A stretch of 64,000 nucleotides of DNA from an uncultured Pseudomonadales bacterium (GTDB lineage: Bacteria; Pseudomonadota; Gammaproteobacteria; Pseudomonadales; Azotimanducaceae), in NCBI GenBank assembly GCA_958296405.1, contig OY282519.1, positions 310,001 to 374,000 of the forward strand, given 5' to 3'. Below are positions 35,545-45,012 of this stretch, piece by piece; the first letter of the stretch is position 1; every line of letters begins with the position of its first letter. A program made the translations under genes and the position numbers. The notes beneath the pieces are model-generated. The model saw only the letters and a list, made by a program, of their open reading frames with translations. It did not search any database and was not told where the DNA came from.

Positions 35545-36120
35545 GATTCGCCTAGGCTCTCAAGCTGGCCAAGTCGTCGCGACAAATACCCCGCCCACGC
35601 CTCCATCAACTCCCGCCGGCGCTTGACAAGGTTTGTCCTCGCATAGGCGGCCTCGGCTTTGTGCCGCATAGTGTGCGCCAGAGCGGACTCGGCGAGTTCC
35701 CGCGGCTGCCCGCTCTCCCCGCACCAAACGCGAAAGCTCGTCCGGAAAACCGTGCGGAACCGCGTCAATGCCGAGATCTCGCAGCAGCTCGGAAAGCGTG
35801 CTGTCACTCATGCGCCGCCCGGTCGCGGACGGGAATACGAGGTCGTTCTGCCGCAACTCCTCCGCCTCGGCCAAGACCTCGGCCGCCCGACCGCTGACCG
35901 GCACCCGATGCTCGCCCAGCCTTCATGCGCGACGCTGGAACAGTCCAGAGCCTGTCCTCGGTGTCTACCTCGTCCCAGGTCATCAGCCTTACCTCGCCGG
36001 ACCGAGCCGCCGTCAGCACCAGAACTCGAAGGCGAGCTTCGTCGACATCTGCGCCTTCGACCCGCGCACGGTCGCCAGCTCCGCCAGATACGCCTGTTAT
36101 CTTATTGTTTTACAACGTAA
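35545..36120 (-). pseudogene. Tyrosine recombinase (phage/ICE integrase) C-terminal half, frameshifted
   Basis: Four consecutive minus-strand pieces in different frames match a P4-type integrase. They are YLAELATVRGSKAQMSTKLAFEF (about 36110-36023), LTAARSGEVRLMTWDEVD with the first catalytic Arg (from 36016), RAAEVLAEAEELRQNDLVFPS (about 35890) and HGFRTSFRVW with HxxR (about 35760). LAHTMRHKAEAAYAR follows, with the last His and the Tyr nucleophile. At least three frameshifts break it, and no N-terminal part was found upstream. It marks a decayed prophage or island end next to yacG. Confidence 0.8.
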
Positions 36121-36364
36121 TCATCTTGAGAAATACTTTGGGTCCCTCACTTGGTCCCATGTCCGGACGGGGATATAGGGCGCTCGCGAGCGCGAACTCG
36201 CGCCCATCGCGTTTTCCCGCGTCTCCCACCGTTCCGGTGGCCTGGTCCCACAAAGCCGTCCTGCATCGCGCCGATCCCCCACACCGCGCCCCGCGACGCC
36301 GCAGGTTCGGTTACGCTCACAGGTTGAAGCCCAACCACGCTGCCGCATCCGAGAACGCCTAGCA

Positions 36365-36562
36365 GTGTCTGAACCCACGCGCATCTTGGCCTGCCCCACC
36401 TGCCGGAAACCGGTGCAGTGGAAGGCGGCGAACCCGTTTCGGCCGTTCTGTTCGAAGCGCTGCCGCTTGATCGATTTGGGGGCGTGGGCCGATGAGAGCC
36501 ATCGGATTCCCGGCGACTCTGCGTTTGACGGCGTGTTGTCCGATGATGTGGAAGGGGCATGA
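36365..36562 (+). CDS. yacG: DNA gyrase inhibitor YacG, zinc-finger protein
   Basis: 65 residues from GTG 36365, the normal length. Four zinc cysteines lie in CPTCRKPV and FCSKRC, and the body [26 protein letters not shown] is the YacG signature, ending with SHRIPGD. YacG binds GyrB and blocks DNA binding. In most Gammaproteobacteria it follows coaE after pilD. Here it is separated from pilD by about 10.5 kb of inserted DNA and coaE is not seen. Confidence 0.95.
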   Translation: MSEPTRILACPTCRKPVQWKAANPFRPFCSKRCRLIDLGAWADESHRIPGDSAFDGVLSDDVEGA

Positions 36563-36584
36563 CCAAGCGGCCTAACGGCGCCGC

Positions 36585-37037
36585 TCAGCCAAGCCCGCCA
36601 GCCGGCGCCCCGGCGTCCGCGGGCAGGTCCAACCGCACAGGCTTGATCGGCGCGAACAAGCACAGCAGGCGCACCACCCAATAGGCGCGGCCGCCTTGGC
36701 GCTGCATCTTGCCGGTGAGCAGTTCCACGGCTTCCGGCGTATTCACCGGATGCGCGGTGAACGCACGCACGTCATCGCCACGAATGAGCTCCACCTCTGG
36801 ATTCTCAAGCAACCGGTTGTACCAGCCGCGGAACCAGTGGCCAGACTCCACCCAGAGCTGGCCATTGTCCTCGTGCAGGGAGAGCACCCGCTCGTGCGCT
36901 TGGCCGTTCGCATCGAACGTGCGCAGCACGGCGGTGCTGTCGCCCTGGGGTTGCAGGTAGCCAATGGCGCTCTCGAACAACATCCCCAAGGCCACGATCA
37001 CTGCGGCCACGACGGCGACGATCTTAACGAGCTTCAT
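36585..37037 (-). CDS. Membrane-anchored split-barrel protein, nitroreductase/F420-binding-like
   Basis: 150 residues from ATG 37037, with AAGGAGG 7 nt upstream. A single N-terminal helix (VKIVAVVAAVIVALGMLFESAIG) precedes a small barrel: TAVLRTFDANGQAHERVLSLHEDNGQLWVESGHWFRGWYNRLLENPEVELIRG. The pattern WVxSGHWxRxWYxxLLxNPxV is like the deazaflavin-dependent nitroreductase and PNPOx-type split barrels. Assignment is tentative and a cofactor cannot be read from sequence. It is convergent with yacG and follows argJ on the same strand. Confidence 0.55.
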   Translation of the reverse strand: MKLVKIVAVVAAVIVALGMLFESAIGYLQPQGDSTAVLRTFDANGQAHERVLSLHEDNGQLWVESGHWFRGWYNRLLENPEVELIRGDDVRAFTAHPVNTPEAVELLTGKMQRQGGRAYWVVRLLCLFAPIKPVRLDLPADAGAPAGGLG

Positions 37038-37099
37038 GTTGGTTCCTCCTTCTTGGACGGCCTCGTTGGACGGCCGCGGACGACGCTGGCGCGATGACT

Positions 37100-38296
37100 C
37101 TAGGTTCGGTATTCCGCGTTGATGCGAACGTAATCGTGCGACAAGTCTGATGTCCACACCGTCTCCGCGCACGGGCCGGCACCCAAATCGATGGACACCT
37201 CGAACTCATCCTGCGCCATCACCGCCGTCCCCGCCGCCTCGGTGTAGGAAGCCGCGATCACTCCGCCTTCGGCCACGCACACGTCATTCAGATGCAAGGA
37301 GACGCGGCCCGGCTCGAGGCCGGGAACGCCGGCATTGCCGATGGCCATGCAGAAGCGCCCCCAGTTTGCGTCCCCCGCGAAGATGGCCGTCTTCACCAAG
37401 GGTGAGTGGGCCACGGCGTAGGCAACGCGCCGGCAGTCCTCCCGCGTCGCCCCGCCCGACACGTTCACCGTGACGAACTTGGTGGCGCCCTCGCCATCGC
37501 GCACTGTGCGTTGCGCGAGCTCCACGACCAGCGGCGTCAGCCCAGCCAGCAGCGCGTCCTCTTGCCCATCGCCCACCCCGGCCGCGCCGGTGGCGGCCAC
37601 GGCGAAGGCATCGTTGGTGGAGGTGTCGCCGTCCACGGTGAGGCGGTTGAAGCTGCGCTCGGCGAGGGCCGCCGCGAGCCGCTGCGTCGCCGCCGGAGAG
37701 AGCTTCGCGTCCGTGCCGAGAAAGGCGAGCATCGTCGCCATGTTCGGGCGGATCATCCCGGAGCCCTTGACGATGGCCGTGGCAGTGACGGTTCGCCCAG
37801 CCACCGGGAACGTGGCCGACACGCCCTTTGGCTGCGTGTCCGTCGTCATCATGGCACGGGCGGCAGCGCCCCAGCCCGCGGCGTGGAGCGCCGCGGCGGC
37901 GCGCGTGATGCCATCGCGCATCCGCCCCATTGGCAAGAACTCGCCGATCACGCCCGTCGAGAACGGCAACACCTCATCTGCGCCGCAGCCCAAGGCCGCC
38001 GCCGCAGCAGCGCAACAGGCTTTCGCGTCTGCCTCGCCGCGCTCGCCCGTGGCGGCGTTGGCGTTGCCGCTGTTGACGACGAAGGCGCGCGCATGGCCCA
38101 AGCGCCCCGCGGCAACGGCCACCGGCGGCGCCCGAAAGGCGTTCTGCGTGAACACGCCGCCCACAGCGCAGCCGGGCGCTAGCTCAAACAGCGCGATGTC
38201 GTCCCGGTTAGGGTATTTGATGCCGGCGGCGGACACGCCGATGCGGATGCCCGGCACTGCGGCCAGCTCGCCCATCGGCGCCAAGCCCACCGCCAC
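37100..38296 (-). CDS. argJ: Glutamate N-acetyltransferase / amino-acid acetyltransferase ArgJ
   Basis: 398 residues from GTG 38296, 3 bp after the secA stop. It recycles the acetyl group from N-acetylornithine to glutamate in arginine synthesis. The self-cleavage site lies in IVKGSGMIRPNMATMLAFLGTD, where the precursor splits before the Thr of ATML to give alpha and beta chains. Other landmarks are FTQNAFRAPPV, VNSGNANAATG, LTVDGDTSTNDAF and DANWGRFCMAIGNAGV. The C-terminus ENAEYRT-like (RINAEYRT) matches the family end. The secA-argJ order is common in Gammaproteobacteria. Confidence 0.96.
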   Translation of the reverse strand: MAVGLAPMGELAAVPGIRIGVSAAGIKYPNRDDIALFELAPGCAVGGVFTQNAFRAPPVAVAAGRLGHARAFVVNSGNANAATGERGEADAKACCAAAAAALGCGADEVLPFSTGVIGEFLPMGRMRDGITRAAAALHAAGWGAAARAMMTTDTQPKGVSATFPVAGRTVTATAIVKGSGMIRPNMATMLAFLGTDAKLSPAATQRLAAALAERSFNRLTVDGDTSTNDAFAVAATGAAGVGDGQEDALLAGLTPLVVELAQRTVRDGEGATKFVTVNVSGGATREDCRRVAYAVAHSPLVKTAIFAGDANWGRFCMAIGNAGVPGLEPGRVSLHLNDVCVAEGGVIAASYTEAAGTAVMAQDEFEVSIDLGAGPCAETVWTSDLSHDYVRINAEYRT

Positions 38297-38299
38297 GGC

Positions 38300-41071
38300 T
38301 TAAGCGGCCACACCGCAGCAGTGCTTGTACTTTTTGCCGGAGCCGCACGGGCACTTCTCGTTGCGCCCAACCTTGCGTTCCCCGCGCACGAAGGTCGCCG
38401 GTTTGGGTTCGGCGCTCGCGGCGGCGACCGGGCCGGCCCCGCCGCCGTCGCCATCCGCCGCCGCGCCCAACGCGCTCGCGCCGGCGTGCTGGAACCGCAT
38501 GCGCTGCGCCAGCTCTTCACGGCGGCGACGCTCCAGCTCCGCCAAGTCCTGCTCCGGCTCCAGGCGCACGCGGCACAACAGCCGCACCACGTCGCGCTTG
38601 ATGTTGGCGAGGAGCTCTTGAAACAGGATGAAGGCTTCGCGCTTGTATTCCTGCTTGGGCTGCTTTTGGGCGTAAGCGCGCAAGTGGATGCCTTGGCGCA
38701 GATGATCCATCAGCGCCAAGTGTTCCTTCCACTTCTGATCCAAGATGGACAGCATGATCTGCTTCTCCACCGAGCGCATGTCGACGCCTTGGCCCACCCA
38801 CTCCTGCTCTTTGCGTTCGTACTCCTCGTCAATCTGCCGGCGCACCCGTTCGCGCAGGGTGTCCTCGTTGAGCTCGTCGTCCTCGGCGAGCCACTGCGAA
38901 ACCGGCTGCACAGAGTCGAACTCGGTGGCAAGGGCCTGCTCAAGCCCTGGGATGTCCCATTGGTCGTCAATGCTCTGTGGCGGCACATAGTCGCTGATGA
39001 GGCCCTCCACCACTTCGGCGCGGATGGAGCGAACGGTGTCCGATAGATCCACCGTGCTCATCAAGTCGTTGCGTTGCTGATAGATCACTTGGCGCTGATC
39101 GTTGGCGACGTCGTCGTATTCGAGCAGATTCTTGCGGATGTCGAAGTTGCGGCCTTCCACCTTCCGCTGCGCCTTTTCGATGGAGTTGTTCACCATGCGG
39201 TGTTCGATGGCTTCGCCTTCCTCAAGGCCCAAGTTCTGCATGAAGCCGCGTATCCGATCGGTGGTGAAGATGCGCATGAGGTTGTCTTCCATCGACAGAT
39301 AGAAGCGCGACGAACCAGGATCTCCCTGGCGCCCAGCGCGGCCCCGCAGCTGATTGTCGATGCGGCGGGATTCGTGGCGTTCCGTGCCGACGATGTGCAA
39401 GCCGCCGGCCGCCACGATGCCATCATGGCGTTGCTGCCATGCGAGGCACACGTCTGCCTCGTCGGCTTCCCCGGCGGCCACCTCCGCATCGAGATTGCCG
39501 CCCAACACGATGTCCGTGCCGCGCCCCGCCATGTTGGTGGCGATGGTGACGGCGCCCGGCCGCCCGGCTTGGGCGATGATGTCCGCCTCGCGCTCATGCT
39601 GCTTGGCGTTCAGCACGTTGTGGCGGATGTCGTGCCGCTCCAATTCGGCGGACAGGCGTTCGGAAGATTCGATGGACGCCGTGCCCACCAGCACCGGCCG
39701 GCCAGCCTCAATGCACTCCTCGATGTCCGCCGCGATGGCCGCGAACTTCTCGTTGGTGGTGAGATAGACGAGGTCATTGCGGTCGTCCCGGATCATCGGC
39801 TTGTGCGTCGGGATGACCACCACGTCGAGGCCATAGATTTGGCGGAACTCAAAGGCTTCGGTGTCTGCCGTGCCCGTCATCCCCGCCAGCTTGCCGTAGA
39901 GCCGGAAGTAGTTCTGGAAGGTGGTGGAGGCAAGGGTTTGCGTTTCATTCTGAATGCGCACGCCTTCCTTGGCTTCCACGGCTTGGTGGATGCCCTCCGA
40001 CCACCGCCGCCCCGGCATGGCGCGCCCGGTGTGCTCGTCCACAATGACGATCTCGTCGCCGCGCACCATGTAATCCACGTCGCGCTTGAAGAGGGCGTGC
40101 GCCTTGAGGGCGGCATGGACATGGTGCAACAGGCCAAGGTTGGTGGCCGCGTAGAGGCTGTCGCCCTCTTGCAGGACGCCGAGGCGGATCAGTTCGGTTT
40201 CGACGAAGGCATGGCCCCGGTCCGTGAGTTCGACTTGGCGGTTCTTCTCGTCCACGAAAAAGTCGCCAGTGTCTTCCACTTCCTCGCCGCCAAAGCGCGT
40301 CGGCAGCGTCTGCTCCACCATCTCCTGCTGCGTGAGCCTCGGCGCCAAGCCGTTGATTTTGAGGTAAAGGTCTGTGCTCTCCTGCGCCGGGCCGGAAATG
40401 ATGAGCGGCGTGCGCGCCTCGTCGATGAGAATGGAATCCACCTCGTCCACGATGGCGTAGTGCAGCGGGCGCTGGAACTTGTCTTCCATGCGGAAGGCCA
40501 TGTTGTCGCGCAGATAGTCGAAACCGAACTCGTTGTTCGTGCCGTAGGTGATGTCCGCTTGGTAGGCGGCGCGCTTGGCGGACGGCTCCTGCCCAGATTG
40601 AATGACGCCCACGGTCATGCCGAGGGCTTCGTAGATGGGCCCCATCCAACCGGCATCCCGACGCGCCAGGTAATCGTTGACGGTGACGATGTGGACGCCT
40701 TCGCCGGACAGCCCATTGAGGTAGGCGGCGAGCACCGCCATCACGGTTTTGCCCTCGCCGGTGCGCATCTCGGCGATGCGCCCGTCGTGCAGCGTGACGC
40801 CCCCGATGAGCTGGACATCGAAGTGCCGCATGTCGCGGACGCGCCGCGCCGCCTCGCGCACCGCGGCGAACGCCTCCGGCAACAAGCTGGCCAACGGCGC
40901 ACCGTCCTCAAGGCGCGACTTGAACTCCGCCGTCTTGGCGCAGAGCGCCTCGTCATCGAGCGCGGCCATGGCCGGCTCCAAAGCGTTGATGCGCGTGACG
41001 ACACGCTGCATCTGCTTGATTTCACGGGTGTTCTTCGTGCCGAAGAACTTGTTCAGGAATCCGCTGGGCAT
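38300..41071 (-). CDS. secA: Protein translocase ATPase SecA
   Basis: 923 residues from ATG 41071. Motor of the Sec pathway at the inner membrane. N-terminal [18 protein letters not shown] leads into the helicase core: [21 protein letters not shown] (Walker A), [19 protein letters not shown] (Walker B), [11 protein letters not shown] and [20 protein letters not shown]. Scaffold and wing domains follow. The C-terminus carries the zinc-binding SecB tail [14 protein letters not shown]. The start was chosen from the family N-terminus; the longer frame is not conserved. The 120 bp upstream hold no M23 gene as in many relatives, because foreign DNA intervenes at 41193. Confidence 0.98.
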   Translation of the reverse strand: MPSGFLNKFFGTKNTREIKQMQRVVTRINALEPAMAALDDEALCAKTAEFKSRLEDGAPLASLLPEAFAAVREAARRVRDMRHFDVQLIGGVTLHDGRIAEMRTGEGKTVMAVLAAYLNGLSGEGVHIVTVNDYLARRDAGWMGPIYEALGMTVGVIQSGQEPSAKRAAYQADITYGTNNEFGFDYLRDNMAFRMEDKFQRPLHYAIVDEVDSILIDEARTPLIISGPAQESTDLYLKINGLAPRLTQQEMVEQTLPTRFGGEEVEDTGDFFVDEKNRQVELTDRGHAFVETELIRLGVLQEGDSLYAATNLGLLHHVHAALKAHALFKRDVDYMVRGDEIVIVDEHTGRAMPGRRWSEGIHQAVEAKEGVRIQNETQTLASTTFQNYFRLYGKLAGMTGTADTEAFEFRQIYGLDVVVIPTHKPMIRDDRNDLVYLTTNEKFAAIAADIEECIEAGRPVLVGTASIESSERLSAELERHDIRHNVLNAKQHEREADIIAQAGRPGAVTIATNMAGRGTDIVLGGNLDAEVAAGEADEADVCLAWQQRHDGIVAAGGLHIVGTERHESRRIDNQLRGRAGRQGDPGSSRFYLSMEDNLMRIFTTDRIRGFMQNLGLEEGEAIEHRMVNNSIEKAQRKVEGRNFDIRKNLLEYDDVANDQRQVIYQQRNDLMSTVDLSDTVRSIRAEVVEGLISDYVPPQSIDDQWDIPGLEQALATEFDSVQPVSQWLAEDDELNEDTLRERVRRQIDEEYERKEQEWVGQGVDMRSVEKQIMLSILDQKWKEHLALMDHLRQGIHLRAYAQKQPKQEYKREAFILFQELLANIKRDVVRLLCRVRLEPEQDLAELERRRREELAQRMRFQHAGASALGAAADGDGGGAGPVAAASAEPKPATFVRGERKVGRNEKCPCGSGKKYKHCCGVAA

Positions 41072-41192
41072 CGTCGGGGGGCGCGGCGCTTGGCCTTGCG
41101 ATTCTAAACGCTTTTGGCCGGCTAGTTGGTGCCCGGCGCCGTTGCCCACCCCACCGCCGGCAGCGGTGCGCGACGCCCCGACAACCCCCTAA

Positions 41193-41402
41193 GGAAGGTC
41201 TGAACAGTACGCCGATCGGTCGCTGATGGTCGGCGAAGGCGGCTTCGGCAGCGCCTTGGGCGCGGATCCGCCGCGAAAATGGCCCGATTCCGTCGTTTCG
41301 ACGCCGTTTCCGGCGTTTTCGCCGCCTTCCGGGCGCACGGGCGCCGCGGTCACGCCGCCAAGCGCCGCTCGGCGATCATCAGGTTGGCGAAGCCCAGCAG
41401 CA
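41193..41402 (-). pseudogene. IS5-type transposase 3' remnant (left)
   Basis: On the minus strand, the last codons of the transposase (reading LLGFANLMIAERRLAA and stop, about 41345-41395) and the IS right-end flank remain. The rest of the element is gone. Homologous to 45742-45951 in inverted orientation. Confidence 0.75.
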
Positions 41403-41941
41403 TCGTCCGGCTCAACGGGCGCTTCAGCCACCTGCCCCAAGCGAACCGCCACTGCGCCGCGCCCCAAGTGCGGCCTAACGCTCCAGCCCCTTGCCTTCAG
41501 CCACCTGCCCCAAGCGAACCGCCACTGCGCCGCCCGGCAGGGCGAGGCCCTGCGCGAGGTGGTCCGAACCCCTCCTCGGCGCTGAAGCCCCTCCCCCGGC
41601 GCCCTCCCGCGCCTGGGGGCCGCCTGGACGCGCCAATCCGCGGAAAAACGCCCCAAAACCCCCTCGCGCCAGCCCCGAAGAAACCTCCGAAAACCCGAAC
41701 GCGCGCGTCAACTCCCCCATCGCAGCGCGGCGCGGAAAACCAAACCCCGACTTTAAAATGGCCTTGGCGGGCTCAGCGCCTTCTGGACGTCGCCGCGCCT
41801 AGGGGAGGCTGGTTGGGCGCGGCGGTTTGATGGCCAGAGGGCCGCCCGCGCTGGTATCTAGGCCGGCGGTGGCCGATGGGGAACTGGTGCCGCCGGGGTG
41901 CGCCGGCGAGCGCGGTAACGCCTTGACCTGATTCACGACGC
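41403..41941. other. Gene-free segment with a 39-bp direct repeat
   Basis: No convincing gene. A perfect 39-bp direct repeat (beginning CTTCAGCCACCTGCCCCAAG) lies at 41422-41460 and 41495-41533. The remainder is Pro/Arg-biased high-GC sequence. A 16-bp word near 41788 (CAGCGCCTTCTGGACG) also occurs near 5260 before the ATL gene. Probably IS and intergenic debris. Confidence 0.55.
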
Positions 41942-42841
41942 TCAGGTTCCGAATAGCGCCAAGCCCGGCACTTGGACGCGCGTACGATACAGCCCGGTTG
42001 AGGCGGTGAGGAAGAACATGCGCAGATCGTCTCCGCCCCAAGTGAAATTGGCGCAGAACGCCGGCGTTTCGATCACGCCGAGGCAGGCGCCGTCGCTCGG
42101 GTGATAGATGTGGACGCCGCCGGGTCCGGCACAGAACACATGGCCGGCGCTGTCTGTCTTCAAGCCGTCTGGCGCCCCGGCGCCTTCGCCAGAAGACTCG
42201 GCGAAGACATCGCCGCCGGACAGCGCGCCGTTCGCGTCGATAGCGAACTTGCGGATGTGCATGCGCGGCGTGTCGGCCACGTAGAGGCTGCGCTGGTCCG
42301 GCGTGAACGCCAAGCCGTTTGGCATCTCGAAATCCTTCGCCAGCAGTGTGAGCGCATTGCCGTTCGCCGGGTCGATGCGATAGACGCCGCGGAAATCGAG
42401 CTCCAGCTCGCGTGCGAGGCCAGTGCCGCCGAAGCGCCCATAGGTGGGGTCTGTAAACCAAATGGTGCCGTCGTTGCGCACGACGATGTCGTTCGGGCTG
42501 TTGAGTTCCTTGCCCTCGTAGTGGCTCGCCAGCACGGTGATGGTGCCGTCGTGCTCGGTGCGCGTGACGCGGCTGGTGGCGTGCTCGCAGGAGAGCATCC
42601 GCCCCACTTTGTCGTAGGTGTTGCCGTTGGCCATGTTGCTCGGCTCGCGCAAGAGGGCAAGCCCCTCGGCTTCGCTCCAGCGGAACATCCGGTTGGCCGG
42701 AATGTCGCTGAATGTGAGGTGCCGCTCGCTCGGATGCCAGATCGGCCCCTCGGTGAATTGGAAATCCCCCGCCAACTGCTTGAGCGTTTCGTTGCGATCC
42801 AACACCGCCAACAAGCGGCGGTCGCGAACCTGAATTGCCAT
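41942..42841 (-). CDS. SMP-30/gluconolactonase family protein
   Basis: 299 residues from ATG 42841, with GGGGAG 6 nt upstream. A six-bladed propeller typical of sugar lactonases: TEGPIWHPSERHLTFSDIPANRMFRW contains the metal-binding Glu. It continues with GLALLREPSNMANGNTYDKVGRMLSCEH, ELNSPNDIVVRNDGTIWFTDPTYG with the catalytic Asn/Asp region, and MPNGLAFTPDQRSLYVADT. GAPDGLKTDSAGHVFCAGPGGVHIYHP supplies the last metal Asp. Such enzymes hydrolyse aldonolactones, mostly in the cytosol; no signal peptide is seen. It is cargo of the IS-flanked segment and could complement the sugar dehydrogenase at 27-29 kb, though that link is only a guess. Confidence 0.9.
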   Translation of the reverse strand: MAIQVRDRRLLAVLDRNETLKQLAGDFQFTEGPIWHPSERHLTFSDIPANRMFRWSEAEGLALLREPSNMANGNTYDKVGRMLSCEHATSRVTRTEHDGTITVLASHYEGKELNSPNDIVVRNDGTIWFTDPTYGRFGGTGLARELELDFRGVYRIDPANGNALTLLAKDFEMPNGLAFTPDQRSLYVADTPRMHIRKFAIDANGALSGGDVFAESSGEGAGAPDGLKTDSAGHVFCAGPGGVHIYHPSDGACLGVIETPAFCANFTWGGDDLRMFFLTASTGLYRTRVQVPGLALFGT

Positions 42842-42883
42842 GGTTGCTCCCCGTGTTCGGGCCGCGAGCATAGCGCAGGCGGG

Positions 42884-44035
42884 TTAGTGCCAGAGCTCGC
42901 CGGCAGCGACTTCGGCGGCGAAGCGGGCTGCCGGCCACACTTCAATGCCGTCGGCGGAGCGGAAGGAGCGCTGCCCGGTGTAGACCAGCACGCGGCGCGC
43001 CAGTTTCGGCAGCCCGTCGAGCTTGCGCAGGCCCTTCAGCAAATCCGTGCGATAGCGATCGGTGGCCTTCACTTCGATGGCCAAGTGTTCGCCGTTGCGG
43101 TGCAGCACGACGTCGACCTCCACATCCGATTGGTGTGGCGACCAGTAGAAGATGTTGTCGTAGAGATGCTGCACCTGCGCATGCGTGCGCAATGTGGTGA
43201 CCACCCAACTCTCGAACAGCGGCCCGCGTTCTTCGGCTGCCACCGCGCCGAGTTGCCGTTTGACGGCGCGGACAACGCCGGGGTCTATCCAATAGAGCTT
43301 CGGCAACTTGCGTTCCCGCACCCGCAGCCGTGCCTCAAAGGCCGGCAGCCTGAAGGTGAGCAGGGTGTCTTCCAAGATGTCGAGATAGCCTTCCACCGTC
43401 GTGCGGGCGACGCCGGCGGTGCGAGCGATGCTGGTGACGTTGATGGTCTGCCCGTTGAACAATGCCGCGATGGGCAGGAACCGCACGAAGCCCGGCAGGT
43501 TGCGCACCAGCGCTTCGGCGCGGATTTCCTCGCGCAGATAGAGCTGGGCATAGGCTTCGAGCGCCTCTGCCGGCGCTTCGCTGTTCCAGATCAATGGCAC
43601 CGAGCCGAAGCGCAGCACCCGAGCCAAGTCGAAATCCGGGCCCAGCTCGGCGGCCGAGAGCGGGAACATGGTTCTCGCGAGCGCCCGACCAGCGAGTAGA
43701 TTGACCCCGGCGGCCTTCAGCTTTCGTGCGCTGGAACCGAGCAGCGCGAACCGCAGGCGCTTGGCCTCAATGGCGCGATGCACCTCGTTCAGCAGCGCCG
43801 GCAGCCGCTGCACCTCGTCCACCACCACCCAATCGCCGCCGCTGAGATGCTCGATGGACTGCGCGAACAGCGATGGATCCGCCAGCAGGTCTTGGAACAG
43901 GCGCTCGTCGAGCAGGTCCAGCGTGGTGGCGTTGGGAAAGCTCGCTCGCGCCCATGTGCTCTTGCCCACGCCACGCATCCCGAACAGAAAGAAGCTCTGC
44001 GCGGGAGGCCGCGTGAGGCGCTGGTAGGTGGACAC
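42884..44035 (-). CDS. AAA ATPase with DUF4143 C-terminal domain
   Basis: 383 residues from GTG 44035. N-terminal ATPase with Walker A GMRGVGKST (about residues 19-27) and Walker B DWVVVDEVQRLPALLNEVHR, plus the sensor-like FALLGSSARKLK. The middle LIWNSEAPAEALEAYAQLYLREEIRAEALVRNLPGFVRFL precedes a winged-helix-like VTSIARTAGVARTTVEGYLDIL. The C-terminal DUF4143 nuclease-like part has FESWVVTTL, DVEVDVVLHRNGEHLAIEVKAT. The EVDVVL...IEVK pattern is that of restriction-endonuclease-like folds. The family is widespread in mobile and accessory DNA with unclear role. It is part of the IS-flanked segment. Confidence 0.88.
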   Translation of the reverse strand: MSTYQRLTRPPAQSFFLFGMRGVGKSTWARASFPNATTLDLLDERLFQDLLADPSLFAQSIEHLSGGDWVVVDEVQRLPALLNEVHRAIEAKRLRFALLGSSARKLKAAGVNLLAGRALARTMFPLSAAELGPDFDLARVLRFGSVPLIWNSEAPAEALEAYAQLYLREEIRAEALVRNLPGFVRFLPIAALFNGQTINVTSIARTAGVARTTVEGYLDILEDTLLTFRLPAFEARLRVRERKLPKLYWIDPGVVRAVKRQLGAVAAEERGPLFESWVVTTLRTHAQVQHLYDNIFYWSPHQSDVEVDVVLHRNGEHLAIEVKATDRYRTDLLKGLRKLDGLPKLARRVLVYTGQRSFRSADGIEVWPAARFAAEVAAGELWH

Positions 44036-44177
44036 AATGCCGGCATTATTCCATGAAAAATGACGACATGGTATGCAATAGGGCAGGGCAGGCAGAGGCG
44101 GGCGAGGGTCGGTGAGCTCCCTTAGAACGCCTCTCGGTCATCTATCGCCGTGGGGGTCGAGTCGTGTGTCACGTCAC

Positions 44178-44594
44178 TCACTTGCCGCGTTTGGATGCAT
44201 CAGCGATGAGGCCCTCGATACGATCGCGCAAGGATTTGGGCGTGCCGACGATCAGCGATTCCGACTTGGCGGAGACGGGCGCCGGTGAGGTATAAGCCTC
44301 GTTGACGAGCCTCCCAGCGCCGTCACGGATCTCGTAGTAGATCAGCAAACGGAAATCCCACTCCACCAATTGCGCAGCAACTGTCACCGATTCGCCGTAG
44401 ACGATGCTGCGACGGTAGCGTACGCGCGTGTCGACGATCGGCCATAACTGGCCGACGCTGGCCATGCGTCGATAACCGAAATTGAGCTTCGCCAGCAACG
44501 CTGTGCGCACTGCATCGTAATAGCGGAAGTAGTTTCCATGCCACGCCACGCCTCTGGGGTCCGCATCTTGGAACGGCACCCCTGGCCAGCACAT
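44178..44594 (-). pseudogene. 4HBT-family acyl-CoA thioesterase, N-terminus lost at a deletion junction
   Basis: The body VPFQDADPRGVAWHGNYFRYYDAVRTALLAKLNFGYRRM is a hot-dog-fold thioesterase of the YbgC/4HBT type (catalytic Asp in DADPRG). VDTRVRYRRSIVYGESVTVAAQLVEW and a conserved C-terminal half follow. Only the first few family residues are missing. The frame begins in sequence derived from the upstream glycosyltransferase, whose 3' half is missing, so one deletion removed both. A short protein could still be made from ATG 44594, so activity is not excluded. Thioesterases of this kind occur in aryl polyene clusters, together with the two neighbouring families. Confidence 0.65.
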
Positions 44595-45012
44595 TGGTGA
44601 CTACTCGGCCGTAACGCCGCGCTGCCGGGACGTCATCGCCGAACACCGGACGACCGGAGAACACCTGCTCTGGATTGCGGCGAGAGCGGCGGCAGAGCAA
44701 TGGCAGGTCGGCGGGGTCGTGCTGGCCATCGGCATCCATCGAGATCGCATGTGTGAATCCCCGCTCCGCGAGCAAATGCAGGCCGGTCAACACCGCCGCT
44801 CCTTTGCCACCGTTGGTGTCCCTAGTGGCCAACGATGCCCAAGAGTGGGCGGCAACGAGCTTGCGCAGCCGATCAAGCGTTTCGGCGCCGCTGCGGTCGT
44901 CCACCACCAGCAGCGGCAAGCCAGTGTCCGCCAGCCGAGGCAGAAAGCGCGCGAACTGCGAATCATGGCGATAGTGGGGAATGAGAATGCAGTAGCTAAG
45001 ATCCACCGTCAT
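44595..45012 (-). pseudogene. GT2-family glycosyltransferase, C-terminal half deleted
   Basis: From ATG 45012, residues 1-139 are a normal family 2 glycosyltransferase start. They include YCILIPHYRH, LPLLVVDDRSGAETLDRL, GKGAAVLTGLHLLAERGFTHAISMDADGQHDPADLP (the DxD region) and FSGRPVFGDDVPAARRYGRVVTNVLA. After that the frame leaves the family and stops at 44323, inside the thioesterase. The C-terminal acceptor region is missing. The ATG overlaps the stop of the membrane-protein gene (ATGA), so the genes were once one operon. Confidence 0.8.

Noticed and set aside
36121-36364. Possible integrase N-terminus or att site before yacG
   Set aside because: No frame matched an integrase arm domain, no tRNA is next to it, and no direct repeat of an att core could be confirmed by eye.
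39074-41107. 677-codon plus-strand frame opposite secA
   Set aside because: His/Asp-rich antisense shadow of secA.
42101-43699. 532-codon plus-strand frame across the SMP-30 and ATPase genes
   Set aside because: Antisense shadow covering two well-supported minus-strand genes.
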